From JADJXV01 sp964527785 (GTDB taxonomy: Bacteria > Bacteroidota > Ignavibacteria > Kapaibacteriales > UBA961), in contig CAZGNO010000008.1 in NCBI GenBank assembly GCA_964527785.1, forward strand, positions 1 to 64,000: a stretch of DNA of 64,000 nucleotides. The letters run 5' to 3'. The position numbers were made by a program, and so were the translations under genes. Under the pieces are notes generated by a model. That model searched no databases. It had not been told where the DNA came from and saw only the letters and a program-made list of their open reading frames with translations. Positions 50,109 to 61,200 of this stretch are shown here, piece after piece; position 1 is the stretch's first letter, and each line of letters begins with the position of its first letter.

Positions 50109-53100
50109 ATGAATCGTTTTTTAATTCTTCTATTACTTGTTTTACTTTGTATTTCCACCGTGCAGGCACAGGTTGGGATTACTGTTGTAACTCGCTCACC
50201 AATGCCTGCAAAGATTTCCGAGTGGCAGCGTGACCGTTCACTTTTTCAAGTAATACTCACGAATCCGGCGGGCAATCAGGAATATCGCAATGCACGTATT
50301 TCTTTTATAATTCGTGAGTTCGGTACCGAACATATTATTGCCCGTTCGCAAGACAACAGTCCTTTTATACCCCGTTTTACAATTCCCGCAGGTTTTTCGG
50401 TAACTACACGCTTTGGCAGTGATATTATTTCCGAAAATGCTACGACTCTTGACCCGAATCTCCAGAATGTAATCTCCACTACGAACAGCATCCCCGAAGG
50501 AAGCTACGAGTTTTGCGCCCGTTTGTTCGACGAAAGCGGCAAGGAGCTTGGTTCGACAGGTGAAATTTGCAGATTGTTCAATGTTGTTATCGGCGATCCT
50601 CCATCGTTGATTCTGCCCGAAAATACATCTGTTCTCAAAACAAATACATTCCCTGTGTTTGTTTGGACAGGTGTGCAAACAGCCGGAAATATAGTTCGCT
50701 ACAAACTCCGAGTAACTCCTGTTTTCAAAGGTCAAAACGAAAGATTTGCCATTGATTACAATCCGGTGATATATGAGAAAATTACATCAGCTACCTCTAT
50801 TCGGTACGGTCAAGACGGACTTCCTTTTTCATATTACCCTCTTGCAATCGGCTTTGCGTGGCAAGTACAGGCAATAGACGAACGCAACCAGCCCGCGACC
50901 CGCAACGAGGGCAAAAGTGAGATATTTACTTTTCGTTTCAGCAATAAGACAGGAGACGATAATGATAATTCATCTACTGATACTACACTTTCCGGTAACG
51001 GAACAGGGGTTGGCAGCGGCACTTTCGGAGGGGGCAAGCAAAACAGCAACGACTCCACCAATTCAGGAGGAATCGGCTCCCGCGCAAACAGTATCAAACG
51101 AATCCATATCGGAGCATTTTGGCTTACACTCGACTCCCCCCAGTTCTGCGTTGGCGAATGTTCTTTGAGCGGTACCGGTAAGATTTTCGCAGCAATTTTC
51201 AATGATTCCATTCCTGTTCGCTTTTCTGGAATTACAGTCGAACGTAAACAGAACGAATTTGTCGCAACAAATGTTGGTTCAATTACTGCCGAGCTGGCAA
51301 CTCCCAAAACCTTTTCATCCACTGCTGTAAAATGGACTGCCACGGCTCTAGAATGGACTCTCGAAAACGCAACTGCAAATGGCTGGGTTGATATTAATTG
51401 GACTGCTGCATTGATTGGTAACGGAACATCTCGCGTACCTTTTACCGCCAGTGAATTTACACCGAATGCAATTAAGCAAACTGCACATCCGGTATCACTG
51501 CGTCAAGGCGGAAATGATGTCGGATTCGGTTCATGCTTAGAAATTCTTTATGATACTCTTTCCATAGGAATTGCACTTCAATTTACTGATCCTGTGATTA
51601 AAGCATCGCTTGCAGGTGAAGCGAAAATTCCATGCCTTCAATCGAATAATCAAGTCGTTTCAGCACGCTTCCGTTTGCCGATTGACCGCATAAGCAGTGA
51701 TAATTTACTCGTTTCCCTTCCTGTGAAAATGCGTGATGCCCGTATTGGCAAACTGCCTCTGGCTCTCACAACCGAAACACTATTACTTGACCTTGCTTCA
51801 GAGGCAAACTATCCGGCAATTACCCCATCTGCTTCGTGCCTGTACAGCCCAAGCTGGTCTAATCCCTTATGGAGAGGATTGATAATCCCAACCGCAACAG
51901 TTACACTTTTGATGCAAAGCGGACAGTTTTCCTTTGAATCGCAGAATCTACTCTTGGAACCAATTTCAAATGAATTGAAACTCAGTGTAAAAGGTCATGA
52001 CGGTAAAAATAAAATCCTTAAATATGGCGGCTTCTCAATTCTCTTGGATTCGCTTTCGCTAGATCTTTGCCAAAGCACTGTTCAGCAACTTTCATCTGTC
52101 GGAACTCTCCGCTTTCCTGCAGCACACCCAAAAGAATGGAATGCACTTGATTCACTTAAAATTTCCTTAAATGCAGATGCAAACTGGACATGGCATTCCA
52201 CAATTACAAATGACAAACCTATAAATCTTCCGTTTGGGAAGACTGCTTTGATTCGCTTACAGAATGGTTCGTTGAACGAAACTTCAGCAGGCGAAGGTTC
52301 AATCGAATGGTCACAGGCAACACTTTCAACTCCTACCGAGAATCCTACCGGTTCTGCACAATTTCCTGTAAAACTATATGCATCACAAGAAAAACTGCTC
52401 GACAACACATCCTATACTTCATTACAAGCTCTTCCGAACCTTGAGCTTAATGCAGTTCAGTTTTTAGCAAAAGAGGCCGGATTCGGTATCGAAAATGCAA
52501 ATTGGTGGTGCGGATTTAGCGGTCAGGTACTATTACCTGAAGCAAGCGGACTCAGTGGAGTAGAATTAAAGCATATACGGATATTCACCGGAAGCCCGTT
52601 AGAAATTACAAGCGACGAAACCCCTGTTGCTTTAGCGGTCGGGAACACTATTTCATTGAACGGGAATCTCCGTTGGGGAATACTTTCAGGTTCACTAAGC
52701 ACTCAGGGAATTACCGGTAAACTTTCCGCAACTGTTCACGCGCTATCCGGTTTTCAACTGCCGATGGACTTTGCTTTGGCAGGGATTTCGCAGAATACAG
52801 AAAAATCCCGTTCTGAGAAATCCTCCTCAATGTACTGGTATGCTCGCGGAGGTGAAGTACGTACAGAAGGAATACAATTTGCTCCGGAATTTCATCTTTT
52901 GGGAGGTGTAATTGGCACAGGGTGGAATGTTCGTCTTGCAGGATTTGATTCAAGTGCGGTCAATATTGATGCAAACGGCGGTGCAGTTTCCATACCGACT
53001 ATCCAACCCAAAGACGGAACACCATTACAATATGAAGCAGGTCTTCTCTTTACCTCAAGCAATCACCATCTTTTCCGTTATGGTGCTTCATCGCACATTG

Positions 53101-54287
53101 AAAGTATAAACGGTTCGTTTGGCTCGGTGATGTATCTAAATGGTGATTTTGCAGTTTTACCTTCACTTGGCTTGGCACGAGGAACAGTTATCGGGCAAGT
53201 TTCAACTGCCGCCGGTGAACAAAGATCCGTTTCCCTTTCAGGTTCGGGTCGTACTACCCTTATTGGCACTTCATTCGAGAATTGTGAAATTCATGCTGAT
53301 TTCAACTCGTCACAGTCGCAGATTTTGATTGGCGGACTAACCAAACGTTGGGCAATATTAGATATACCTGCAGAAAGCGGACGTTCGGAAAAAGGCAATG
53401 ATATTTCAGGTGTCATCTTACCTGACCTTGACAATGCAACCCTCCGTATTACTCCGCAAACGATTGAATTCACTAAAAATATCTCGGCTGCTGTTCGCAC
53501 AAGCGGGAAATTTGCAATCCAATCAATAGCTTCCAATTCCTTTGGGTCGGTAGAAATAACTGCACCGCTATGTACAAAGTTTTCTTTTTCACAAGGTTCT
53601 ACAACGGCTTCCTTGAATTTCTGGGGTGCAACGGACAATACAAATACTGCCAAAGTATGGCTCGATAATTTTTCAGTATTAGGTGAAAAATCAGCATTGT
53701 CAGTTCAGGCACACTGTAAAGCATCAGTTGCCGTCGAACACAACTTCGCAGTTCGTGAAATCAGCGTTAAAATTGGTGAATCGCAAAACTCGGTAATACT
53801 TGACGGATTTGCTTCAAAATCTGTAGAAAAATCTCCCGATGGATTTGTGTCGGCTGAATGCTTAGGCAGTCAGTGGCACAAAGAGAGAGGGAATCAGACT
53901 GTACAAACCTGCGAAGATATTTCTCGAATCAGCGGTAAGAATTCCCCGTCATATTCGGTAAATATTGCCGTTTCTATTGATAAGAACCGTTCATGCTTCG
54001 TTCGTAATTTGTCCGGCAACTCAATAGCCCAAGGAACGAAATTCGAGGCAACCTTTACTGTGAAGAAACGGTCTGTTTCGGGTGAAACCGTTAATTCCAT
54101 TAAAAAGGTAATAGAACTTCCATTGGCTTTAGCATCCGATGCCTCATTTGAATTAACTGATATACCTTCTCTTAACGGAGCAGAAATAATCGGAGTACGT
54201 CTTTCAATTACTACTCTTTCCGGTCAAACTGAAGATATTGATACATCTAACAACTGTGCTGTCATCGGCAGTATGGAATGTCCTTAA
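50109..54287 (+). CDS. Giant exported TANFOR-like protein
   Basis: The ATG at 50109 gives a signal peptide (MNRFLILLLLVLLCISTVQA, then Q); the frame is open from 50064. 1392 residues. The N-terminal 280 residues follow the TANFOR-domain pattern: VVTRSPMPAKISEWQRDRSL, NARISFIIREFGTEHII, IPEGSYEFCARLFDESGKEL, VFVWTGVQTAGNIVRYKLRV and GFAWQVQAIDE. A Gly/Asn/Ser linker (about 285-330) leads to a very long strand-rich region. TANFOR proteins belong to T9SS-related outer surface systems in Bacteroidota; the exact role is not known. The FN3 gene starts directly at its stop. Confidence 0.65.
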   Translation: MNRFLILLLLVLLCISTVQAQVGITVVTRSPMPAKISEWQRDRSLFQVILTNPAGNQEYRNARISFIIREFGTEHIIARSQDNSPFIPRFTIPAGFSVTTRFGSDIISENATTLDPNLQNVISTTNSIPEGSYEFCARLFDESGKELGSTGEICRLFNVVIGDPPSLILPENTSVLKTNTFPVFVWTGVQTAGNIVRYKLRVTPVFKGQNERFAIDYNPVIYEKITSATSIRYGQDGLPFSYYPLAIGFAWQVQAIDERNQPATRNEGKSEIFTFRFSNKTGDDNDNSSTDTTLSGNGTGVGSGTFGGGKQNSNDSTNSGGIGSRANSIKRIHIGAFWLTLDSPQFCVGECSLSGTGKIFAAIFNDSIPVRFSGITVERKQNEFVATNVGSITAELATPKTFSSTAVKWTATALEWTLENATANGWVDINWTAALIGNGTSRVPFTASEFTPNAIKQTAHPVSLRQGGNDVGFGSCLEILYDTLSIGIALQFTDPVIKASLAGEAKIPCLQSNNQVVSARFRLPIDRISSDNLLVSLPVKMRDARIGKLPLALTTETLLLDLASEANYPAITPSASCLYSPSWSNPLWRGLIIPTATVTLLMQSGQFSFESQNLLLEPISNELKLSVKGHDGKNKILKYGGFSILLDSLSLDLCQSTVQQLSSVGTLRFPAAHPKEWNALDSLKISLNADANWTWHSTITNDKPINLPFGKTALIRLQNGSLNETSAGEGSIEWSQATLSTPTENPTGSAQFPVKLYASQEKLLDNTSYTSLQALPNLELNAVQFLAKEAGFGIENANWWCGFSGQVLLPEASGLSGVELKHIRIFTGSPLEITSDETPVALAVGNTISLNGNLRWGILSGSLSTQGITGKLSATVHALSGFQLPMDFALAGISQNTEKSRSEKSSSMYWYARGGEVRTEGIQFAPEFHLLGGVIGTGWNVRLAGFDSSAVNIDANGGAVSIPTIQPKDGTPLQYEAGLLFTSSNHHLFRYGASSHIESINGSFGSVMYLNGDFAVLPSLGLARGTVIGQVSTAAGEQRSVSLSGSGRTTLIGTSFENCEIHADFNSSQSQILIGGLTKRWAILDIPAESGRSEKGNDISGVILPDLDNATLRITPQTIEFTKNISAAVRTSGKFAIQSIASNSFGSVEITAPLCTKFSFSQGSTTASLNFWGATDNTNTAKVWLDNFSVLGEKSALSVQAHCKASVAVEHNFAVREISVKIGESQNSVILDGFASKSVEKSPDGFVSAECLGSQWHKERGNQTVQTCEDISRISGKNSPSYSVNIAVSIDKNRSCFVRNLSGNSIAQGTKFEATFTVKKRSVSGETVNSIKKVIELPLALASDASFELTDIPSLNGAEIIGVRLSITTLSGQTEDIDTSNNCAVIGSMECP

Positions 54288-56306
54288 ATGTTTAGCAATT
54301 ATCCAATGCGACTATTACTTTCGGCATTGATACTATTTGCAAGCGTTTCGGCGGCATTTTCCCAAACGCTTTTAAAACCGCATCTGTGGGCAGAACCTAC
54401 AGAGGGAACGGTTATGCTCCGATGGACTTTCCCATCTGATAATCCGTTACCCCAAGAAGGATTTACAGTCCTCCGTAAAAAACACGGTTCGCTTGTGCAG
54501 TTCCAACCTATAGCAACCGTTAAACCTTCCCTAGAGTCATTACCGAGCAGCCCTGAACGTGATACTCTTTCTCGACTAATAAGTCTTATCAACACTTCAA
54601 GCAGTTCAACATCACAGAAAGTTTCACTTGGTCTCTCGCTTCGTCTTTTACTATTTTCCAAACCGAATATCTTTTTCCCTGCATTAGGATTACAGTACTC
54701 GGATACTTCTGCACGTGCAACAAATATCAATGGAATTACCAATATCTATGACTACGCAATTGCAATTGGTAATGAACCCATTACTTCGCTTGAGAACATT
54801 CAAATGTCAGCAGTTTCATCTGTAAGTCATCCTGAACAGTTCAATGCGAAGCCTACCAATAACGGGTCACGATTGTCTTGGAAGATTACCGGAAGTTTTG
54901 AGCGTGGTATTGCCGGCTGGAAAGTTTACCGGCGAGATGAAGTAAATGGTGCATTCAGGGTGGTAAATCGTCCTGTTCTCTCACTGTTTTTTGACGAGGG
55001 CTATCCTGCTTCCTATTTATTTGAAGATGAAAATCTCGTTAATGGCAAACAGTATGAATATTGTGTTACATCATATTCCGTTTTCGGGCGTGAAAGTGAA
55101 CGAAGTCAGCCGGTGCGTCTCGTACCGAATTCCAATGCACCACTCATGCCTCCGGCTGCAATAGCAGCACTTGCAGCAGCCGACAGCGTACTTATTTCTT
55201 GGGCTGCTTCACTCGACAAGCGGGTTCGAGGATTTCATGTCTATCGAGGTTTACCGCTAAAGCCGCCAACCAGACTTACCGGAGTGCAGCTATCTGAAAA
55301 AAGCAGACAATATACAGACCGTCCACGTTCGATACCGTCACCGACTATCACATATTCTCTTACCTCGCTCGACAGTGCAGGCAATGAAAGTGAACGCTCT
55401 TTTGAACACTCCGTCCCTGTCCCTGACAATCTGCCACCTGATGCCCCACAATTTTTTATAGCACAAGGTGAACGCGGGAGAATTTTGCTCTCATGGTCGC
55501 GAAGTCAGGCAATTGATATTCACGGATATGAGTTAGGTCGCAGTACAAAGGCAACAGGTGAATATTTGCTTATTACCGGAGTCATCCCGGATTCTATACT
55601 AGCCGATTCCGTTCCAGAAGCTTCAGGAAAAACTGCATTTTGGTATAAATTACGGTCGGTGGATTTACACGGCAATAGAAGTAATTGGACTGCAGCAACC
55701 CTTGGTAAAATTCCTGATATTATTGCCCCACCAACGCCTGCAATCAGTTCTATTAAAAACGGCGACCGCCTCATCACTCTCGAATGGCAGGCAAGTTATG
55801 ACAAAGATTTGATGGGATATTGGATTAATCGAACAGATGACACTCTATTTACGCCTGTTACGCTCAATCGAGATTTGCTTCCACCTACAAGTGCATTTTT
55901 CAATGATTCGAGTGCAACACCCGGTGTTCTCTATTTTTACGAGGTGGTTTCGATGGATAGTGCGATGAATTATTCATCTCCGTCTGTACGCATTGCCGGA
56001 AAAAGCTATGATACCCGCCATCCTGTTGCTCCGCATATTGATACCCTCATTGTCAATTCAGGTGGTATTACGGTTGCATGGAGTTGGGGTGGTAAACCTC
56101 AAGCGCAGTTTGAATTGGTGGTAGAACGCAGCCGAGACAACAAACGTTTCGTCCAGATTAGCCCTCTGCTTGATACTTCCGTTTCACGCTTTACGGATCT
56201 TTCGGCTCGTGATAATGACCAGTATTTCTACCGTCTACGGATTCGCAATCAATATGGGAATTGGAGTGACCCATCGGACGTAAAGATGTGTCGGTTAGAC
56301 CGGTAA
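54288..56306 (+). CDS. Exported protein with fibronectin type III repeats
   Basis: 672 residues starting directly after the upstream stop; ATG 54306 is an alternative. The signal peptide (MRLLLSALILFASVSAAFSQ) starts at residue 7. FN3-like repeats recur: GTVMLRWTFPSDN, SWKITGSFERGIAGWKVYRR, VLISWAASLDKRVRGFHVYR, ILLSWSRSQAIDIHGYELGR, LEWQASYDKDLMGYWINRTD and VAWSWGGKPQAQFELVVERS, each followed by a Y.V.S.D...N strand. Probably an outer surface partner of the TANFOR-like protein. Confidence 0.8.
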   Translation: MFSNYPMRLLLSALILFASVSAAFSQTLLKPHLWAEPTEGTVMLRWTFPSDNPLPQEGFTVLRKKHGSLVQFQPIATVKPSLESLPSSPERDTLSRLISLINTSSSSTSQKVSLGLSLRLLLFSKPNIFFPALGLQYSDTSARATNINGITNIYDYAIAIGNEPITSLENIQMSAVSSVSHPEQFNAKPTNNGSRLSWKITGSFERGIAGWKVYRRDEVNGAFRVVNRPVLSLFFDEGYPASYLFEDENLVNGKQYEYCVTSYSVFGRESERSQPVRLVPNSNAPLMPPAAIAALAAADSVLISWAASLDKRVRGFHVYRGLPLKPPTRLTGVQLSEKSRQYTDRPRSIPSPTITYSLTSLDSAGNESERSFEHSVPVPDNLPPDAPQFFIAQGERGRILLSWSRSQAIDIHGYELGRSTKATGEYLLITGVIPDSILADSVPEASGKTAFWYKLRSVDLHGNRSNWTAATLGKIPDIIAPPTPAISSIKNGDRLITLEWQASYDKDLMGYWINRTDDTLFTPVTLNRDLLPPTSAFFNDSSATPGVLYFYEVVSMDSAMNYSSPSVRIAGKSYDTRHPVAPHIDTLIVNSGGITVAWSWGGKPQAQFELVVERSRDNKRFVQISPLLDTSVSRFTDLSARDNDQYFYRLRIRNQYGNWSDPSDVKMCRLDR

Positions 56307-56927
56307 AATTTCTTCGGGCAATGTACTGCTGCCCATATCCCTGCTGCCCATATAATACACAATATCGTTTGCGATTTTATTTTTTGTATCTCCATCTGCC
56401 AAAATTTCAACGAGTGTGAGAGCAAACTCTATTGCAGTCCCAGCCCCTCTCGACGTTATAATATTCCTGTCAATAACGACTGCCTCTTTCAAATATACAA
56501 AACTGCTTAGCTGACCTTCTACGCTTGGGTGACTGGTAAGTGCAGTCGTCTTTTTTGCCAGTCCAAAATGTGCTATCAACGTCGGTGCGGCACAGATAGC
56601 TGCGATAATACCACCTCTTTTTTGCTGGATATGCAGAAGTTTCTCGATATGCGGGTGTGCTGCAAGAGTTTCAACTGCATCGGCACCACCGGGTATGATT
56701 ATGGCGTCGAAATACTCATCTTCGAGCACATCATCGAATAATACATCGGGTATAATTTTCACACCGCGCGAACAGGTTACTATCTCGTTTTCACCGGCTA
56801 CTCGTACTGATACTCCTGCCCTTCGAAGAATATCAATAATTATTACCGTTTCCATTTCTTCTGCTCCATACGCCATCAGCAGAAGCGTTTCGTTTGTGCG
56901 TTCTCTCGGTTTGGGTTTGCGGGGCAT
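56295..56927 (-). CDS. DJ-1/PfpI family protein
   Basis: 210 residues. The N-terminal 15 are basic (PRKPKPRERTNE). Then LLLMAYGAEEMETVIIIDIL with the Glu, AIIIPGGADAVETLAAHP, and AAICAAPTLIAHFGL with the nucleophile Cys in the elbow, the DJ-1 signature. Such proteins act as deglycase-, chaperone- or stress-related enzymes. It converges on the FN3 gene and overlaps its end by 12 bp. Confidence 0.9.
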   Translation of the reverse strand: MPRKPKPRERTNETLLLMAYGAEEMETVIIIDILRRAGVSVRVAGENEIVTCSRGVKIIPDVLFDDVLEDEYFDAIIIPGGADAVETLAAHPHIEKLLHIQQKRGGIIAAICAAPTLIAHFGLAKKTTALTSHPSVEGQLSSFVYLKEAVVIDRNIITSRGAGTAIEFALTLVEILADGDTKNKIANDIVYYMGSRDMGSSTLPEEILPV

Positions 56928-56974
56928 ACTTATTTATACGTGTATTAGTTATGAGATAAAATTATTACGAGATG

Positions 56975-58099
56975 TTACAAATTCCACCACTGAGAGACAG
57001 GATATACCTTATCGAGAACAAGTTTTTCACCGATAATCGGGGTTGTAACCTTTACTCCAAGTTCTTTGGCACTAGCCAAAACCCTCTCTATCGGCTCTTG
57101 CCACGGGTGAAGCGCAAGTGTGAATTTCCCCCAATGAACGGGCAACATTATTTTCCCGTGAAGGTCTATGCTTGCTTGCACAGCTTCTTCCGGCATAGCA
57201 TGAATATTCGCCCACTGTATGTTATATTGCCCGGTCTCCATTATTACAAGGTCGAACGAGCCGAACTTCTCGCCGATTTCCTTAAAGTGGTCACCATAGC
57301 CGGAGTCACCGCCAATAAATATACGATGATTTGCAGTTGTAAGTACGAACGACGACCATAATGTTTGATTACGATTTGTTAGATGCCGTCCTGAGAAATG
57401 ACGCGCAGGTGTTGCCGTTAATTGAATATCAGATGCAATACTGCAACTGTCCCACCAATCAAATTCATGGATTTTATTTGCATCAATTCCCCAATGTTCA
57501 AGATGCGCACCAACTCCAAGAGAGGTATAGATTTTTTTTACTTTGGGATTAAGGGAAACTATAGTCAGATAATCCAAATGATCGTAATGGTCGTGTGTGA
57601 TAAGTATGCAATCAAGTTCAGGTATATCATCTATTGAGTATAGTCGTGTACCGAGATAATTTTTAGTTCCGGCAAATTGAACGGGTGAAATCCGCTCACT
57701 CAGAACGGGATCAACCAACATTTTGAAATCATTAATTTGCAGAAAATATGATGAATGCCCGAACCAAACGAGTGTGGTTTCATCAGTCGGCAGTGTTTTC
57801 AGGTCGGTTTGTACTGTCGGTAACGGTGAATTAGGTTGTTTTTGAGGGTCTTTTTTTAGAAACTTCTTCATTACTGAAAAGTAGTTCCCTGCTCCAGACA
57901 TCAATTCAGTTTTTGCTGGATAATGGAATGCTCCGTTATGATAGTTTGGCGACTGCTGAACACGCAGAAGCCGCTCCCCCTTTAGCTTTCCACCGAATGA
58001 CGGTAATCGAAAAAATAGAATTACCAGTAAAATAATCGTAGCAATGGCAGCTAGAAAAAATATCATAATCAGGAACCGGGCAATTATATGAGCACTCAA
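56975..58099 (-). CDS. Metallo-beta-lactamase-fold hydrolase (NAPE-PLD/UlaG-like)
   Basis: 374 residues. One N-terminal membrane segment (FLIMIFFLAAIATIILLVIL). The metal site is ILITHDHYDHLDYL (HxHxDH); other ligands are in ATPARHFSGR, FIGGDSGYG and ILPVHWGKF. TTLVWFGHSSYFLQINDFKM is family-typical. Related proteins cut phospholipids or lactones; substrate is unknown here. Confidence 0.88.
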   Translation of the reverse strand: MSAHIIARFLIMIFFLAAIATIILLVILFFRLPSFGGKLKGERLLRVQQSPNYHNGAFHYPAKTELMSGAGNYFSVMKKFLKKDPQKQPNSPLPTVQTDLKTLPTDETTLVWFGHSSYFLQINDFKMLVDPVLSERISPVQFAGTKNYLGTRLYSIDDIPELDCILITHDHYDHLDYLTIVSLNPKVKKIYTSLGVGAHLEHWGIDANKIHEFDWWDSCSIASDIQLTATPARHFSGRHLTNRNQTLWSSFVLTTANHRIFIGGDSGYGDHFKEIGEKFGSFDLVIMETGQYNIQWANIHAMPEEAVQASIDLHGKIMLPVHWGKFTLALHPWQEPIERVLASAKELGVKVTTPIIGEKLVLDKVYPVSQWWNL

Positions 58100-58220
58100 G
58101 AAATATAGTATGAAGAATATCAGTTTAAGTACGAATATATCACACGTAAATTTTAATCAGCTTCTTACAATCATCCGATTAGCTCCATTTTAATTATTTA
58201 ATTTTTCATAATCAGCAGAT

Positions 58221-61200
58221 TTAGTGCTTTACTACAAATGGCAACGATTCGGTGTACACTCCACCGTAAAACTGCATGAAATATAAACCGGATGGGAATG
58301 TATGTACTTCAAGAACTATTGAATTGTCACTATTCATCACGTAGTTTAGCTTTTGAATTTCATTACCAAGAATATCTTTTACAGCAATTTTAGATGGTGC
58401 GTTTCCACCAAAGCAACACAAGTTAATCCACGTATCCGCTGGATTTGGATATACAGTAACATTATCATCAGTTGCCATTGCTTCTTTTACACCTACAGAA
58501 GACTTGCCGTCACCGGTAAGAGTAAATGCTGCGGGTGAACCGAGTATGTTGTAATTACACGTCATTTTGGCTGTTGCAGTTCCCGCAATTTTTGGGGAGA
58601 ATCGAATCATAATTTTATGAATTTCATTTGCACCAATATCAGTTATTCCTCCTCCGTCAAGAATATGAAATTGCGAAGTATCGAGAGATATATCAATACT
58701 TGAAAACGTGACCGGTGCGTTAGAAATATTCTGAACGAGGGCGAGAAGAGTATCCTTGATCTCACCGACAGTAACCGACCCGAAATCAATGATAGTCTCT
58801 GTAAAAGCCAAACGATTGGTAACACCTTCTCCTGTAAGCGCAATCGAAAATACTGTTCCACCTACATATACATTCATAGTTGCTGCTCTTTTACCTGCCC
58901 CGCGAGGTCGAAAGCGAACACCCATGTTTCGTGTTTCGTATGCAAGAAAAAGAGTTGAAGTGTCTTTACCTGATAATGTGAAATCACTGCTATGTACCCC
59001 GGTGAATCGAATACTGTCTATCACGTAAGGTCTGACAGTTGAATTTTTTATCAGGTTTTGAAACACTGTATCTTTCGATTGTGAAACCAGTGACTTACCG
59101 CAATCAACTTCTCTGCTCTCCAAACCGGGCGGTACAATAGACCATGTTGTGTCCGAAATTGCTTGAGGCATTTCAGCCGATTCTAAATCCCAAATCCTAA
59201 TAGTAGAATCAGAACTTTTGGTGATAATTTTCTTGCTATCGGGACTGAATTCAATCGAGGTAATGTTTTTAGTATGCCCTCTTAACGTACGGAGCAACGC
59301 CCCCGACTCTATATCCCAAAGATGTGCAACCGTATCCGAACCGATAGCTGCAATAGTATCGCCGACGCGACTAAAAACAATAGAGGTAGGAATACCTTGA
59401 AAATCTATAATTCTTTTGAGTTCACCATTACTTGGATACCAAATTCTAATAGTCCGGTCATTGCTTCCTGTAGCGAGGAATTTGTCATTCGGACCCCATT
59501 TCAAACAGTTTACAATGTCCTTATGACCTATGCATCTGCTGAATACCGACATATTTGTTTTCCAGATAATTGGAATCGAATCATTTCCGCATGATGCTAT
59601 CAGGTTTCCGGAATTATTCCATGCCGCATCGTTAAAATGACCTTTATGTCCCGAATTTTGTGACATATAATTAACTGATGTATAGTTTTCTCTGTAATCG
59701 TAAACATACAGTGAATCAGTTTTTGAGCCATCTTCAATATTTATAATAGAATCAATTAAAAATGTCAAGGGATTGACTGGGTTAAGCTTTGAATTAGCTC
59801 CACCCGATATGTATCTAATATATGGTTTTAGATAAAAATCGTAAATGCCGGATTCCCAATAGGTATAACTTCTTATATAAAACAATTTCCCACCTTTCTC
59901 TACCCTATCTACACCAAAGCCCCATGTTTTCATTTTCTTGTGGGTAGTATCATTCCAAAACACAACCGATTTTTTATCAAACTCTGTAGCAACATAACCA
60001 CTGTCTGGATGCCAAAAAACATTCGTTAATGGTAAACCACTTGTTTTGATTGAATATTGTACCTGGCCTGTAGCTGCATAATAGACCTTGGCTGCACTGT
60101 CAGGGTTGGTAGTAATAGCGACAAGCCGTTTTCCGTCATTGCTCCATGAATATGCCAGGCAATTAGGCATTATCACAACCTGAGGAGTATAATTATACGG
60201 TCGAATTTGAGTAACCCGAATCGAATATGAGTTACCTGCATCCGGCGGAATGCGCCAGGTGTACTGTAAATTTGTTGCGGTATCGGTAATAAATTTCCAA
60301 GTTGCCCCATGATCACCAGTGTATTCGAGTCGCATTGTATCCTGTGGCAATGCACCTTCCCACCGAATAGCAATTGTTTCCCCAAATCCAAAAACCTCAC
60401 CGCCATTTGGATATGCTACACGTAAAGTTCGGGTATATGGTCTGCGCTCAATATAACCACCTGCTACTACAATATTTTGTCTTGAATTGCACGCATTATG
60501 CACAATCGTTATTTCGGACTTAGAGAAACCGGAATCAGCCGGACTGAATCGAATCACCAACACACGGGTTTCTCCTGCCTGCATCTCAAAAGGAGGTGGC
60601 GTTCCACCATAATCTGCTACCGAAAACCTAACGTCTCCACTTTGAATTTTACTTATTGTTATAGGATAATTTTGAGCTGTAATTGTAAATGCAACATCCT
60701 TTGTCAAGCCATATTCTATTGCCCCGAATGCAATACTGTCCTGCTGAAACTCCAACTTTCTAACAGAACTTTCAGGAGCTTCATACACTGTTTGTGCGTA
60801 GAGCGGTATAGCCGGCACGGCAATGGAAACTTCACGATTGACTATACATGAAGAGTCACTTTGCCATGTAATTTCGCAGGGTTTTCCGCTTTGTATTTTC
60901 TCCTGTAGTCTGGCTGCCAAATTATATGCGTCGGTAGATGTATAGATATTGGTAATCATTTCGCCGCCTGTTGCAGCAGCAATACCTGACAATGATTGCA
61001 TAATTGCATTTGGCGGGGCAATTGAAGCACTCAACACAATAGCTATCAAATTAATGTTATTCTTTTTACAACTGTCTATGCAACGTATCGAATCTGCAGG
61101 TTTTAATCCCCCACCTTGTCCGTCGGTAACGAAAACAATGTACCGCTTAAACTGACCACGCTTTGCAATTGCTATTGCACCTGTTTGTGGATTCATCAGT

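Noticed and set aside
50238..50735. 165-codon minus-strand frame inside the TANFOR-like gene
   Set aside because: It lies fully inside a long gene with a clear domain and signal peptide; nothing recognisable in the translation.
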